NCBI RefSeq assembly: GCF_000292525.1
Contig: NZ_AEYF01000045.1
Coordinates: forward strand, 124,001-188,000
Length of the DNA stretch: 64,000 bases
Direction of reading: 5' to 3'
Source of the DNA: Rhizobium sp. CCGE 510
Lineage (GTDB): Bacteria; Pseudomonadota; Alphaproteobacteria; Rhizobiales; Rhizobiaceae
The notes under the pieces were generated by a model. The model worked only from the letters and a program-made list of their open reading frames with translations, was not told the origin of the DNA and ran no database searches. The translations under genes were made by a program, and so were the position numbers. Each line of letters begins with the position of its first letter. Position 1 is the first letter of the stretch. This document shows positions 24,142-33,007 of the stretch, piece after piece.

Positions 24142-24259
24142 CGTCATGCTCGGCCTTGTGCCGAGCATCTGACCACGTTAATTGCTTGACAGGAAACCGT
24201 TTATTTTCAGTGGCTTAATTTGGTCTGCGTAGATCCTCGGCACAAGGCCGAGGATGACG
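24142..24259. repeat. Pair of inverted 29-bp hairpin repeats
   Basis: The 29-bp unit at 24142-24170 recurs in reverse orientation at 24231-24259. Each copy is itself a hairpin (stem ATGCTCGGC / GCCGAGCAT in the first, ATCCTCGGC / GCCGAGGAT in the second; loop CTTGT or ACAAG). The only two differences between copies fall at paired stem positions and keep the pairing. Similar CTCGGCNTTGTGCCGAG repeats are scattered between genes in Rhizobiales. Confidence 0.8.
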
Positions 24260-24328
24260 TCGCGGGTTTTGCAGTGGTTTGCCCGCAAGGCTGCGGCCGC
24301 CTTTTACCAGCGCACGGGCGCTTCTTCT

Positions 24329-26473
24329 CTATTGCTGGCTGAGGCCGTCAGCCAATCTGATAAGCCCGAGGAAATCCGACCTGTAGCCGAAGGCATCCGT
24401 TCCCCGAGATGCCGCAGCGAGATCGGCAATCGCCTGATAGGAATAGGCATCGAGGGCACTGGTACGGCTCAGTTTCTGGCCGAAGGCGGCGACGGCTACG
24501 GAGAAGCGGACATCCTGGGGTGCGGCGTCGATGGTGGCGACCGTGTTGCTGTCGCCGACGGGGGTGGTGATCAGAGCGCTTTTGTCTTCGCCCGGCCGTT
24601 TGTAGCGCATCTTGACGAAGGCGAGTTCGCCCTGATGCGTGCTATCTGAAGTCTCGGCCGGCACCTTGTCGGCTGCGCCATAACGCAGGTCGTCATTCAT
24701 GACCGCAGGGCTTCCCTTGGGCGTAATCTCGTAGATCGCCGTAACGCTGTGGCCGGAGCCGATATCGCCGGCATCGACGCGGTCATTGTTGAAATCCTCG
24801 CGTTTGAGGGCGCGCGTCTCGTAGCCGATCAGCCGGTATTCGGCGATCCGTTCCGGGTTGAACTCGACCTGGAATTTGACGTCCTTGGCGATCGGAAACA
24901 ACGTCGACCCGGCCTCTTCGACCAGCGTCTTCTGCGCCTCCGCCAGGGTGTCGATATAGGCGGCGCTGCCATTGCCGTTCTGCGCCAGCGTCTGCATCAA
25001 CGCGTCGTTGAGATTGCCGCGGCCGAAGCCGAGAACGGTCAGGAAGATGCCATCCTTGCGTTTTTCCTCGATGATGCGCTTCAAATCCTCGTCGCTCGAC
25101 GGGCCGACATTGAAGTCGCCGTCCGTCGCCAACATCACCCGGTTGACGCCGTCTTTGACGAAAGCCTGTTTGGCAAGATCATAGGCTGCCTCGATGCCCT
25201 CGGCGCCACCGGTCGAACCTCCAGCTTCCAGCCTGTCGATTGCCGAGAGGATCTTCGACTTCTCCTTTACGGGCGTCGGCTGAAGCACGGTGCCGGCATT
25301 GCCGGCATAGGTGACGATCGAAACGGTATCGTCGGCCTTCAGCCTGTTGACCAGCAGCCGGAAGGCGCTCTTCAGCAGCGGCAGTTTGTCCGGCTCATCC
25401 ATCGAGCCCGAGACGTCGATCAGGAAGACCAGATTGGCGTGCGGCGCGGTCGCCGGCGCGATGTCATAGCCCTTGATCGCCACATGCATCAGCTCCGTGT
25501 CGTGATTCCACGGTGTCGGCATCACCGTCACGGTCGCCTTGAAGGGCTGGTCGGCCTTGTCGGGACCCGGCCAGTCATAGGGGAAATAATTGATCATCTC
25601 CTCGACGCGAACCGATTGCGGATCGGGCATCGCCCCACCCGTCAACGACCGGCGGACGAAGGAATAGGATGCGCTGTCGACATCGGCTGAGAAGGTCGAA
25701 ACCGGATCGGTCGCGACACTTTTGATCGGATTTGGCGCAGCATTGGCAAAGCGCTCGCGGCCGGGGTCGAGCTGAAGCTGGACACCTCCGTCCGTCGGTG
25801 AAGCAGGGGAAGGGGCGACAGCAGCCATCGGTTCGGCCAACTGCTGCTGGGGGGCAATGCCGGGTGTAGCGGTCACGGAGCGTTTGGCCCCGCCGAGCGC
25901 CGTGGGGGAACCCTCCGACTTATTCAGAAGAGTCGACATTTCATCGGCATCGAACTCAGAGGTCTGCGGCGCCTTGGGTTTCGCGGCAGCTTGCTGCTCC
26001 TTGTCCTGCAACGCTTGAGCGTTGCCGGCCGCCGACGATCGAGCCAGTTTGTTCTCTTCGGCCGCTGCCTCGGGAAGTTGAGGCGCAGCCGCAACTGGGT
26101 CTGCAGGCTTGACTGCCGGTTCGGCCGGTTTCGACGTCCCATTCTGCGAAAGATTACCGGCAATCTCAGTCTGGGCGATGGTCGGCAATCCGTTTCGGGT
26201 CAGCTCGACTACGAGATAACCGGCGGCGGGAATGACAAGCAGCGTCGCGAGCGCTGAACCGGCAAGGAATTTCTTGTTCATGGCTGGGCTCCATATCCAG
26301 TTGATGATGGAGCTTTGACGCCAGCCTCTCGCATTTCCTTGGGCTGCCGTCGCATTATTTTCTGCGGCGTCGAAGGCCTGCATCGCCGCGGCAAGGGCGC
26401 GTGCGCGCCCCTCCGGATCGGCTGCCGGCGGAGTGAGGCGGGAGAGCTTTTCAAGTTCCTTGTCCACGGTCAT
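24329..26473 (-). CDS. Membrane-anchored von Willebrand factor A protein (YfbK-like), putative anti-sigma fusion
   Basis: A 714-residue protein. Residues 1-65 are soluble and charged, residues about 67-91 form one membrane segment (FLAGSALATLLVIPAAGYLV), and about 100-235 is a low-complexity linker rich in A, P, E and Q. A YfbK-type N-terminal module follows (about 240-303, SADVDSASYSFVRRSLTGG), then a VWA domain with an intact metal site DVSGSM at 353-358, and a C-terminal DUF3520-like region. The VWA part should therefore be outside the cytoplasm. It is coupled to the ECF sigma gene by an ATGA overlap, the position normally held by an anti-sigma factor, so the first 65 residues may bind the sigma factor. 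That role is an inference. Confidence 0.82.
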   Translation of the reverse strand: MTVDKELEKLSRLTPPAADPEGRARALAAAMQAFDAAENNATAAQGNARGWRQSSIINWIWSPAMNKKFLAGSALATLLVIPAAGYLVVELTRNGLPTIAQTEIAGNLSQNGTSKPAEPAVKPADPVAAAPQLPEAAAEENKLARSSAAGNAQALQDKEQQAAAKPKAPQTSEFDADEMSTLLNKSEGSPTALGGAKRSVTATPGIAPQQQLAEPMAAVAPSPASPTDGGVQLQLDPGRERFANAAPNPIKSVATDPVSTFSADVDSASYSFVRRSLTGGAMPDPQSVRVEEMINYFPYDWPGPDKADQPFKATVTVMPTPWNHDTELMHVAIKGYDIAPATAPHANLVFLIDVSGSMDEPDKLPLLKSAFRLLVNRLKADDTVSIVTYAGNAGTVLQPTPVKEKSKILSAIDRLEAGGSTGGAEGIEAAYDLAKQAFVKDGVNRVMLATDGDFNVGPSSDEDLKRIIEEKRKDGIFLTVLGFGRGNLNDALMQTLAQNGNGSAAYIDTLAEAQKTLVEEAGSTLFPIAKDVKFQVEFNPERIAEYRLIGYETRALKREDFNNDRVDAGDIGSGHSVTAIYEITPKGSPAVMNDDLRYGAADKVPAETSDSTHQGELAFVKMRYKRPGEDKSALITTPVGDSNTVATIDAAPQDVRFSVAVAAFGQKLSRTSALDAYSYQAIADLAAASRGTDAFGYRSDFLGLIRLADGLSQQ

Positions 26474-26994
26474 ACCTCTTCCTTGCCGAGCATGGCCTTC
26501 AGCCTTTTGCGCGCCTCATGTACCTGCCAGGAAACGGTCGTTTCCGAACAGCCCATGATATCGGCGGCGGCGGAATGGCTGAGGCCTTCGCCATAGACGA
26601 GCAGCACGGCGTCGCATTGCCGTTCCGGCAAGGCGCGCACGGCTGCCCATAATTCGCTCGATAGCTCATCGTCGTTTGCGGCCGGCGCATCCTGCTGCGG
26701 TTCGGCGGCGAAAGCGCGGAATGTCTGCTCTTCTCGCGCAAGCTTGCGTCTGTGGTCGCGGGCGGCGTTGAGCGTCAGCGTATAGAGCCATGTCCTGAAG
26801 CGGCTGGCGCCACGAAAGCCGCGAATGGCTGCGCCGAGTTTGACGCAGACTTCCTGGGCAATATCGTCCGCGTCGGTGGAACTGCCCGACCACCGCCATG
26901 CCGCCGCATGGACGAAATCATAATGGCGCGAGATCAGTTGCCCGAAGGCCTCCCGGTCGCCGCCCCGCGCTCGTTCTATGAGCTCCGCATCCAA
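26470..26994 (-). CDS. ECF-type RNA polymerase sigma factor
   Basis: A 174-residue sigma-70 family factor with only regions 2 and 4. Region 2 contains HYDFVHAAAWRWSGSSTDADDIAQEVCVKLG and RFRTWLYTLTLNAARDHRR; region 4 contains ALPERQCDAVLLVYGEGLSHSAAADIMGCSE followed by TVSWQVHEARKRLK. The first in-frame start is TTG at 26994, since a stop lies a few codons upstream. It is translationally coupled to the VWA protein and is probably controlled by it. The signal and target promoters are unknown. Confidence 0.88.
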   Translation of the reverse strand: MDAELIERARGGDREAFGQLISRHYDFVHAAAWRWSGSSTDADDIAQEVCVKLGAAIRGFRGASRFRTWLYTLTLNAARDHRRKLAREEQTFRAFAAEPQQDAPAANDDELSSELWAAVRALPERQCDAVLLVYGEGLSHSAAADIMGCSETTVSWQVHEARKRLKAMLGKEEV

Positions 26995-27256
26995 TGCGCA
27001 CCTACCCCCAAGCTATCAAGCAAGATGCTATTTCGGAATTGAGACGTTTCTCCAAAGGCTTTCCTTGGGTCGACGACGAAAAAATATCGGTTTTTTGAAA
27101 AAAAGCCGAAACCTGGAAATGCGGGTTCAAAATAATGGAGTGTCGCGACATTCATGGGTCGCGGCCAGACAGATCGCCTCCGTCGCATTGACGCATGATG
27201 AGCGCAGAGTCGCCCAGGGACATGGGTCTGCATGTTCCAAATCGAAAGGACCTTCA

Positions 27257-28168
27257 ATGTCCGCTCCATCGCCTGCGCCCACCGAAAAGGGCATCCTGCA
27301 GTTTCTTGAGATTTGCGATAGCTTCTATCCCGCCGACGCCGTTGAAGCGTCGGTCGAGCAACAGCGGCATTGGTATGACGCTCTTTGCGCCCGCTTTGAC
27401 CGCCCGCTGCCCCCGGAGATGATCTTTGCGGACGGCATGCTCCAGCGCATAGCGATTCGGCGCTATCGTCCGCGGAAGATCCTCACGCGGACCATCTTGC
27501 TTTATTTGCATGGCGGCGGTTTCGTTGTCGGTTCGCTCGAGAGCCACCATGCCATCTGCGCCGAGATTGCCGATTTTGCCGGCGCGGAACTTGTTTCCGT
27601 CGATTACCGGCTGGCCCCTGAATATCGCTGGCCGGCACAGACGGATGACGGCTTTACGGTGTTGAAGCATCTGCTTTCCGCCAACAGCAAGGTCGTGCTG
27701 ATCGGCGACAGCGCCGGCGGCAATCTTGCGGCCGGCCTTGCATTGCGTGCACGCAACGAGGGCCTGTCCGGCCTCGTTGGCCAGGTCCTGATTTATCCCG
27801 CGCTCGGCGGGGACCTTAGGACAGGCTCATACGTCGAGATGGCCGAGGCCCCAGGGCTGACGACGTCGGATATCGCCTACTACCGTGACATCCTGCAGGC
27901 GCCTGAAGGCAATGAGATCGCCGAGCCGCTGCAGGCAGCTTCGCTGGCCGGGCTGCCGCCGGCCTTCATCACGGTGGCGCATTTCGATCCTCTCCGCGAC
28001 GACGGCCGGCACTATGCGGCGCGGCTCACCGCGGAGGGCGTCGAGGTCTGGTTCCGGGAAGAGCCGCAGATGGTGCATGCCTGGCTGCGCGCCCGCCACA
28101 TCAGCGATGGCGCACGCGATGGCTTCCATGCCATCTGCGAGGCCGTCCGGCATTTCGCGGCGCCTTAG
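27257..28168 (+). CDS. Alpha/beta hydrolase of the hormone-sensitive lipase family
   Basis: The 303-residue product (ATG at 27257, GAAAGGA upstream) is an HSL-type esterase. It shows the oxyanion motif HGGGFVVGS, VDYRLAPEYRWPAQ, the nucleophile GDSAGGNLAAGLALRA, the acid near FDPLRDDGRHYA and the catalytic His in MVHAWLRARH. The frame is open from 26978, but that part overlaps the sigma promoter and has no family features. It hydrolyses a short-chain ester or lactone of unknown identity. It stands alone between the divergent sigma gene and a long structured repeat element whose left end includes its stop codon. Confidence 0.86.
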   Translation: MSAPSPAPTEKGILQFLEICDSFYPADAVEASVEQQRHWYDALCARFDRPLPPEMIFADGMLQRIAIRRYRPRKILTRTILLYLHGGGFVVGSLESHHAICAEIADFAGAELVSVDYRLAPEYRWPAQTDDGFTVLKHLLSANSKVVLIGDSAGGNLAAGLALRARNEGLSGLVGQVLIYPALGGDLRTGSYVEMAEAPGLTTSDIAYYRDILQAPEGNEIAEPLQAASLAGLPPAFITVAHFDPLRDDGRHYAARLTAEGVEVWFREEPQMVHAWLRARHISDGARDGFHAICEAVRHFAAP

Positions 28169-28520
28169 AGCTTTTCCTGGTTAGCATGAAGCATTCTGTT
28201 GGCTCAAACGGAGTCGGATGGTCGACCGGCCGGCGCGCGTCGTAGCGCGGCTCTACGGCCAAGCCGGCCGGTCGAGCAGGCGGCCCGTTTCAGCCAACCC
28301 TCCCGCAGATTTGCCAGGCAAATCTGCAAGACTTAGAATAGCCGGACGCACTTATCGCTTCGCCACAGCGAAGCGGTGCGGCCGGTGGGCCGGGCATCTC
28401 TAGCCAGGATCAGAGGCGATCGGCTCGGACGTACCAAGGGGTATGCCCGTCGCCAATCGCCTCTGCCCCTGACGAAAACCTGCTCCGGCAGAATGCTTCA
28501 ATCTAACCAGGAAAGGCTCT
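28167..28520. repeat. 354-bp non-coding element with 32-bp terminal inverted repeats and internal hairpins
   Basis: The left end (28167-28198, AGAGCTTTTCCTGGTTAGCA...) matches the reverse complement of the right end (28489-28520) at 29 of 32 positions. Inside are at least four more inverted repeats: a 13-bp stem TCGACCGGCCGGC (28222-28234 with 28263-28275), a nearly loopless 23-bp palindrome (28305-28327, GCAGATTTGCC arms), an 8-bp stem CGCTTCGC (28356-28375, CACA loop) and a 9-bp stem AGAGGCGAT (28412-28420 with 28456-28464). There is no credible reading frame. It fills the whole gap between two convergent genes and resembles a mosaic or miniature transposable element. Confidence 0.8.
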
Positions 28521-28524
28521 CGGA

Positions 28525-30528
28525 TCACATCAGGTCGCGCGGGATCCGCTTTTCCGCAAAGACCTTTTCGACGATCTGCACGTCGCCCTCGAAAGCGGTG
28601 ACGACGGCGCTGATGATCCAATCGGTCGCAGTGCAGGCAATCCGCGCCGTGGCGACGGTGCGGACGAACCAATCGGGGCGGCGCATGTCGCAGGTCCAGG
28701 TCGATATTCCCGTCATCGACAGCGGGTCATCCGGTGAAATCGACCAGATTTCCTCGCGCAACTGCCGGGTCGACAGGCCCGTCTGCGGATGTTCGTGGAG
28801 CCCGGTATCCTCGTGGATACGATAGTCCGTGCGGTTGGCCGACAGGTCGCGAACGACCTGCCGTTTCGTCGCAGCCGCCGCATGCTCAATGTATTTTGGC
28901 AAAGGATCGGGATTGGCCGGTTCGTCGATTTCGATCCTGCGATGGTCGCCGAGCACTGGTAGCCCCAGGCCGAGCGATGCCATATCGATCGCGATCCCTT
29001 CATCCCCGGGCGGCGGTAGGATCATCGGCCAATAGGCCGTCGAAAGCGAAAGACGGATGCGATGCCCCTTGCGGAAGCGATAACCGCAGGCGTCGAGCAC
29101 CAGCCGGATCGACACCGTCTCGCCTGGGATCAGCGGCTTGGGATCGGCATTGCCGTCACGGTGGGTAAGATTGATGACGCCGAAGGCGACACGCGTTGCC
29201 GTGCCATCCGGATGGACGTCGACGAGCCGGGCGCAGAGATTGCCGCCCGCCGCGCCGGGACGTAGCGCAAGCGTCAGCACCGGCCGGCCGAGATAATCGC
29301 AATCGCCGGCAAGCGGCATCGTATCGAAGACCAGCGAGCCGGCGTCGTCCGAGCGCTGATCGATCGCCATTTCGACATCGGGCTTCAGCGTGAAATAATC
29401 GCCGGACGCCGTCCCGGTGTCGAGCGGAGATCTCACATAGACGGGATGCTCGGGCGCATGCGGGATCGGCATGCCTTCGGTCAGCCTGCCGAATTGCTCG
29501 ACGTAGAAACACTGCATACGCGGCGGCGTCCAGACGTCCCTGGCGATCCAGAAACCCGGATCGCTGTCGCGTCGCGGCGCTGGGCGGACGGCATCGAGAA
29601 TATAAGCGCGGGCCTGCGGCAAGCGGTCGATGCCGTTGTCCTCGCCACGCAGCCATTTGTTCCACCAGGCGATCGCTTCGCCGTGGAAATCCGTACGCGG
29701 TTTCGGCCAGGCGAAGTGCGGGTATTTATGGACCCAGGGGCCGATCAGCGCCTTGGCTTTATCGCCGAGGCCCTCGACCGCCATCAGCGGCGTATTGCGG
29801 TAGCCGTCCGCCCAGCCGGCGATGACAAGCGTCGGGATTTCCACCTTCGAAAAATCCTCTGAGATAGATCCGTGCCGCCAGAAATCGTCGCGCCGCTGGT
29901 GGGCCAGCCACTCCTCCATGAAGAAGGGCTCGCCTGCCAAGCGCTCCAACCACATCTCCTTCCAGCGCTCGCCGACCAGCGCCGGATCGGGAGCGCGCGA
30001 CTGGTAGCCGAGCATCGTCGCTGCCCAGGAAAGCTGAGCGGAAAGATGGCAGCCGTTCTTGTAGTGGATATCGTCATTGTAGCGGTCGACGGTCGAGGCG
30101 ATCGAGATGACCGCTTTCAGCGCCGGTGGGCGCAATGCCGCGACCTGGAGGCTGTTGAATCCACCCCAGGAGATGCCCATCATACCGACCGAGCCGTTCG
30201 ACCATGGCTGTGCGGCAATCCAGGCGATCAGCTCGCAGGCATCGGCGAGCTCACGCTCGGTATATTCGCCATCGATGACGCCATCGGATTCTCCCGATCC
30301 CCGGATATCGACGCGCACGCCGGCAATGCCTGCAGCCGCAAATACCGGATAGGTCGACTCATCCCGGGGGCTGGTTCCATCGCGCTTGCGATAAGGCAGG
30401 AATTCGAAGACGGCGGGAACGGGATCCTGCTCCGCGCCGTCGGGCATCCAGATGCGCGCGGCAAGCCGCGTTCCGTCCTTCAGCGTGATCCATTCATTCT
30501 CGATGGTGGCGAAGCCGCGCGAGCCCAT
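28525..30528 (-). CDS. CocE/NonD family hydrolase
   Basis: The 667-residue product (ATG at 30528, AAAGGA upstream; 30534 is an alternative start) has the CocE/NonD layout. The N-terminal alpha/beta hydrolase has DGTRLAARIWMP, the nucleophile elbow GISWGGFNSLQVAAL, VIAGWADGYRNTPL and HKYPHFAWPKP with the catalytic His region, and the C-terminal jelly roll includes RLVDVHPDGTATRVAFGVI and RKGHRIRLSLSTAYWP. Known members cleave esters (cocaine esterase) or act as X-Pro dipeptidyl peptidases. It is the last gene of a dipeptide-type importer operon, 27 bp after the ATPase stop. In this setting it could split an imported O-acyl ester or peptide, for example an acylcarnitine; that substrate is a guess. 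Confidence 0.84.
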   Translation of the reverse strand: MGSRGFATIENEWITLKDGTRLAARIWMPDGAEQDPVPAVFEFLPYRKRDGTSPRDESTYPVFAAAGIAGVRVDIRGSGESDGVIDGEYTERELADACELIAWIAAQPWSNGSVGMMGISWGGFNSLQVAALRPPALKAVISIASTVDRYNDDIHYKNGCHLSAQLSWAATMLGYQSRAPDPALVGERWKEMWLERLAGEPFFMEEWLAHQRRDDFWRHGSISEDFSKVEIPTLVIAGWADGYRNTPLMAVEGLGDKAKALIGPWVHKYPHFAWPKPRTDFHGEAIAWWNKWLRGEDNGIDRLPQARAYILDAVRPAPRRDSDPGFWIARDVWTPPRMQCFYVEQFGRLTEGMPIPHAPEHPVYVRSPLDTGTASGDYFTLKPDVEMAIDQRSDDAGSLVFDTMPLAGDCDYLGRPVLTLALRPGAAGGNLCARLVDVHPDGTATRVAFGVINLTHRDGNADPKPLIPGETVSIRLVLDACGYRFRKGHRIRLSLSTAYWPMILPPPGDEGIAIDMASLGLGLPVLGDHRRIEIDEPANPDPLPKYIEHAAAATKRQVVRDLSANRTDYRIHEDTGLHEHPQTGLSTRQLREEIWSISPDDPLSMTGISTWTCDMRRPDWFVRTVATARIACTATDWIISAVVTAFEGDVQIVEKVFAEKRIPRDLM

Positions 30529-30555
30529 GCTCATTCCTTTCAGTGATCGGCCCAT

Positions 30556-32187
30556 TCAATTGCCGGCGCTCTCCATGCGTCGCGTCGCGAGCACACGTTC
30601 CAGCCAGCCGATTTCCATTTCCGGCACGGATTTCAAAAGCAGATCGGTGTAGTCGTCGAAGGGTGGCGACAGCGCCGTCGATTTCGGGCCGAAGCGCACC
30701 AGCTTGCCGCGATGCATCACCGCCACACTGTCGGCGATCGCCCGGACGATCGCGATGTCATGGGTGATGAAGACATAGGACAGCTGTTCTTCTTCCTGCA
30801 GGCGGAGCAGCAGCTTGAGGATACCCTCCGCCACCAGCGGGTCGAGCGCCGAGGTCGGCTCATCGCAGAGGATGAGTTCGGGCTTGGCGGCAAGGGCTCT
30901 GGCGATCGCCACGCGCTGCTTCTGTCCACCGGACAGCTCGGCCGGATAACGATCGATGAAGCCGTTGCTCATCTCGATCTGGTCGAGCAATTCCTTCACC
31001 CTTGCGGTTTTCTCGGCACCTCTGAGACCATAATAAAAGGTCAGCGGGCGGCCGATGATGTCGCGGACCGTCTGCCGCGGGTTGATCGCCGTATCGGCCA
31101 TCTGGTAGATCAGCTGGATACGCCTGAGGTCGTCGTTCGGCCGGCTCTTGAGGCCAGGCATCAGCGGTCTGCCGCCAAAGACGATGCGGCCGCTGCTTGG
31201 CGGCAACAGGCCGGTAATAACGCGCGCCAGGGATGATTTTCCCGAACCGGATTCACCGACAACGGCGAGCGTCTGCCCCTTCGGCACGTGCAGCGAGACA
31301 TCGTGCAGCACCTTGAAGCCGTTGGAATATTCGGCGCTGACATTTTCCACCTTGAGAAGGGCGGCCGACTGGTCGGCGGCCTCCTCGCGATAAGCCTGCC
31401 TGACATTGACGAGCGCACGCGTATACTCTTCCCGCGGCGCCTCGATGATCTGCTGGACGTTGCCATATTCCACCTGCTTACCGTGGCGTAGCACCATGAT
31501 GTCGTCGGAGATCTGGGCGACAACGGCAAGGTCGTGGGTGATGTAGAGGGCGGCCGTGTGCGTCTCTTCGATGGCATGTTTGATTGCCGCCAGAACGTCG
31601 ATCTGCGTGGTGACGTCAAGGGCTGTGGTCGGCTCGTCGAAGACGATGAGTTCGGGGTTGGAACAGAGTGCCATCGCCGTCATCGCCCGCTGCAGCTGAC
31701 CACCGGAGACCTGATGGGCGAAGCGCTCGCCGAAGGTTTCAGGATTGGGCAGACCGAGGACGCGGAACAGATAAAGCGCCCGTTTGCGCGCCTCCTCCCT
31801 CGTCATCAACCCATGTTTGAGAGACGCTTCGATCACCTGATCGCCGAGCCGGTGCGCGGGATTGAAGGCGGCGGCGGCCGATTGCGCGACGTAGCAGACC
31901 CGGGCGCCCCGAATTTTTCGGATGCCGTTCTTGCCGAGCGGCAGGATATCGGCGCCGTCGAGGCGTACCTCGCCGCCGGTGATTTCGGCACCACCCCGGC
32001 CATAGGCCAGTGCCGAAAGGCCGATCGTCGACTTTCCGGCGCCGGATTCGCCGATCAGGCCGAGAACTTTGCCCTTCTGCAGGTCGAAGGAAACCCCGTC
32101 GACGATCGTCACCCGCTTGGGCGCTTCGCCGGGGGGATAGCTGGTTGCTTCGATCTTCAGATTGCGAACCGAAAGAAGCTCAGGCAT
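30556..32187 (-). CDS. Dipeptide/oligopeptide-type ABC transporter, fused ATP-binding protein
   Basis: A 543-residue protein joining two DppD/DppF-type ATPase domains. The first has GESGAGKSTIG, QVSGGQLQRAMTAMALCSNPELIVFDEPTTALD and the switch TLYITHDL-like AALYITHDLAVV; the second has GESGSGKSSLARVI, ELSGGQKQRVAIARALAAKPELILCDEPTSALD and YVFITHDIAIVRAI. Fused pairs are common in rhizobial PepT importers. It overlaps the preceding permease gene by 8 bp. It powers import through the two permeases upstream. Confidence 0.9.
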   Translation of the reverse strand: MPELLSVRNLKIEATSYPPGEAPKRVTIVDGVSFDLQKGKVLGLIGESGAGKSTIGLSALAYGRGGAEITGGEVRLDGADILPLGKNGIRKIRGARVCYVAQSAAAAFNPAHRLGDQVIEASLKHGLMTREEARKRALYLFRVLGLPNPETFGERFAHQVSGGQLQRAMTAMALCSNPELIVFDEPTTALDVTTQIDVLAAIKHAIEETHTAALYITHDLAVVAQISDDIMVLRHGKQVEYGNVQQIIEAPREEYTRALVNVRQAYREEAADQSAALLKVENVSAEYSNGFKVLHDVSLHVPKGQTLAVVGESGSGKSSLARVITGLLPPSSGRIVFGGRPLMPGLKSRPNDDLRRIQLIYQMADTAINPRQTVRDIIGRPLTFYYGLRGAEKTARVKELLDQIEMSNGFIDRYPAELSGGQKQRVAIARALAAKPELILCDEPTSALDPLVAEGILKLLLRLQEEEQLSYVFITHDIAIVRAIADSVAVMHRGKLVRFGPKSTALSPPFDDYTDLLLKSVPEMEIGWLERVLATRRMESAGN

Positions 32188-33007
32188 CGCCGCGCCCTCC
32201 CTTGAGGCTGGATGTACGTTTCAGGAGCCAGTCGACAACGAGGTTGACGCAGACGGCGAGCACGGCGATCGCCGTGCCCGGCACCAGCGCGGCGGATATG
32301 CCGAAGATAATGCCGTCCTTGTTGTCCTTGACCATGCCGCCCCAATCGGCCGCCGGCGGCTGAATGCCGAGGCCGAGGAAGGAAAGCGTCGAAAGAAACA
32401 GGATCGAGAAGGCGAAGCGCAGTCCGAACTCGGCAAGCAGAGGCGACAGCGTGTTGGGCAGGATTTCGCGGAAGATGATCCAGAGCTTGCCTTCGCCGCG
32501 CAGCTTGGCCGCCTCGACGAATTCCATCACCGCGACATCGAGCGCCACGGCGCGGCCGAGACGATAGACGCGAGTGGAATCGAGGATCGCCATTACCAGG
32601 ATCAGGACGATGATGTTCTGCGGCAGCACCGCAAGAACCACCAGCGCGAAGATCAGCGTCGGGATCGACATCATCAGATCGTTGAAGCGCGAGAACACCG
32701 TGTCGATGATGCCGCGTGAGACTGCGGCGGTGAAGCTTAGGATGATACCGAGCGAGAAGGAGATGATGGTGGCGGCGGACGAGACCAGCAGCGTCGTGCG
32801 CGCGCCGTAGATCAGCCGCGAGAGGATGTCGCGGCCGAGGTTGTCGAGGCCGAAGATATAATGATCATCCGGCAACTGCCAGACGTCGCCGAGGACCTGC
32901 GTCTCGCCATAAGGGGCGAGCCAGGGTGCAAAGAGCGCGCAGATGAAGGCGATGGCGATGCCGGTCATGCCGATCCAGGCGGTGATGGGGATGTCTCTCA
33001 ATCTCAT
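32180..33007 (-). CDS. Dipeptide-type ABC transporter permease (DppC-like)
   Basis: A 275-residue permease. A first membrane segment (IGMTGIAIAFICALFAPWLAPYG) is followed by the DppC hallmark FGLDNLGRDILSRLIYGAR and about five more segments; the coupling loop is FVEAAKLRGEGKLWIIFREI. The C-terminal IQPPAADWGGMV is also typical. Its start overlaps the DppB-like gene by four bases (ATGA). It is the second of two membrane subunits. Confidence 0.9.
   Translation of the reverse strand: MRLRDIPITAWIGMTGIAIAFICALFAPWLAPYGETQVLGDVWQLPDDHYIFGLDNLGRDILSRLIYGARTTLLVSSAATIISFSLGIILSFTAAVSRGIIDTVFSRFNDLMMSIPTLIFALVVLAVLPQNIIVLILVMAILDSTRVYRLGRAVALDVAVMEFVEAAKLRGEGKLWIIFREILPNTLSPLLAEFGLRFAFSILFLSTLSFLGLGIQPPAADWGGMVKDNKDGIIFGISAALVPGTAIAVLAVCVNLVVDWLLKRTSSLKGGRGDA

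Noticed and set aside
28167..28520. Small ORFs inside the 354-bp element
   Set aside because: The frames are short, cross the hairpins, lack ribosome sites and have no similarity; the base pairing explains the sequence better.
30529..30555. CocE gene starting at 30555
   Set aside because: The frame is open there, but the ribosome site AAAGGA is placed for the ATG at 30528.
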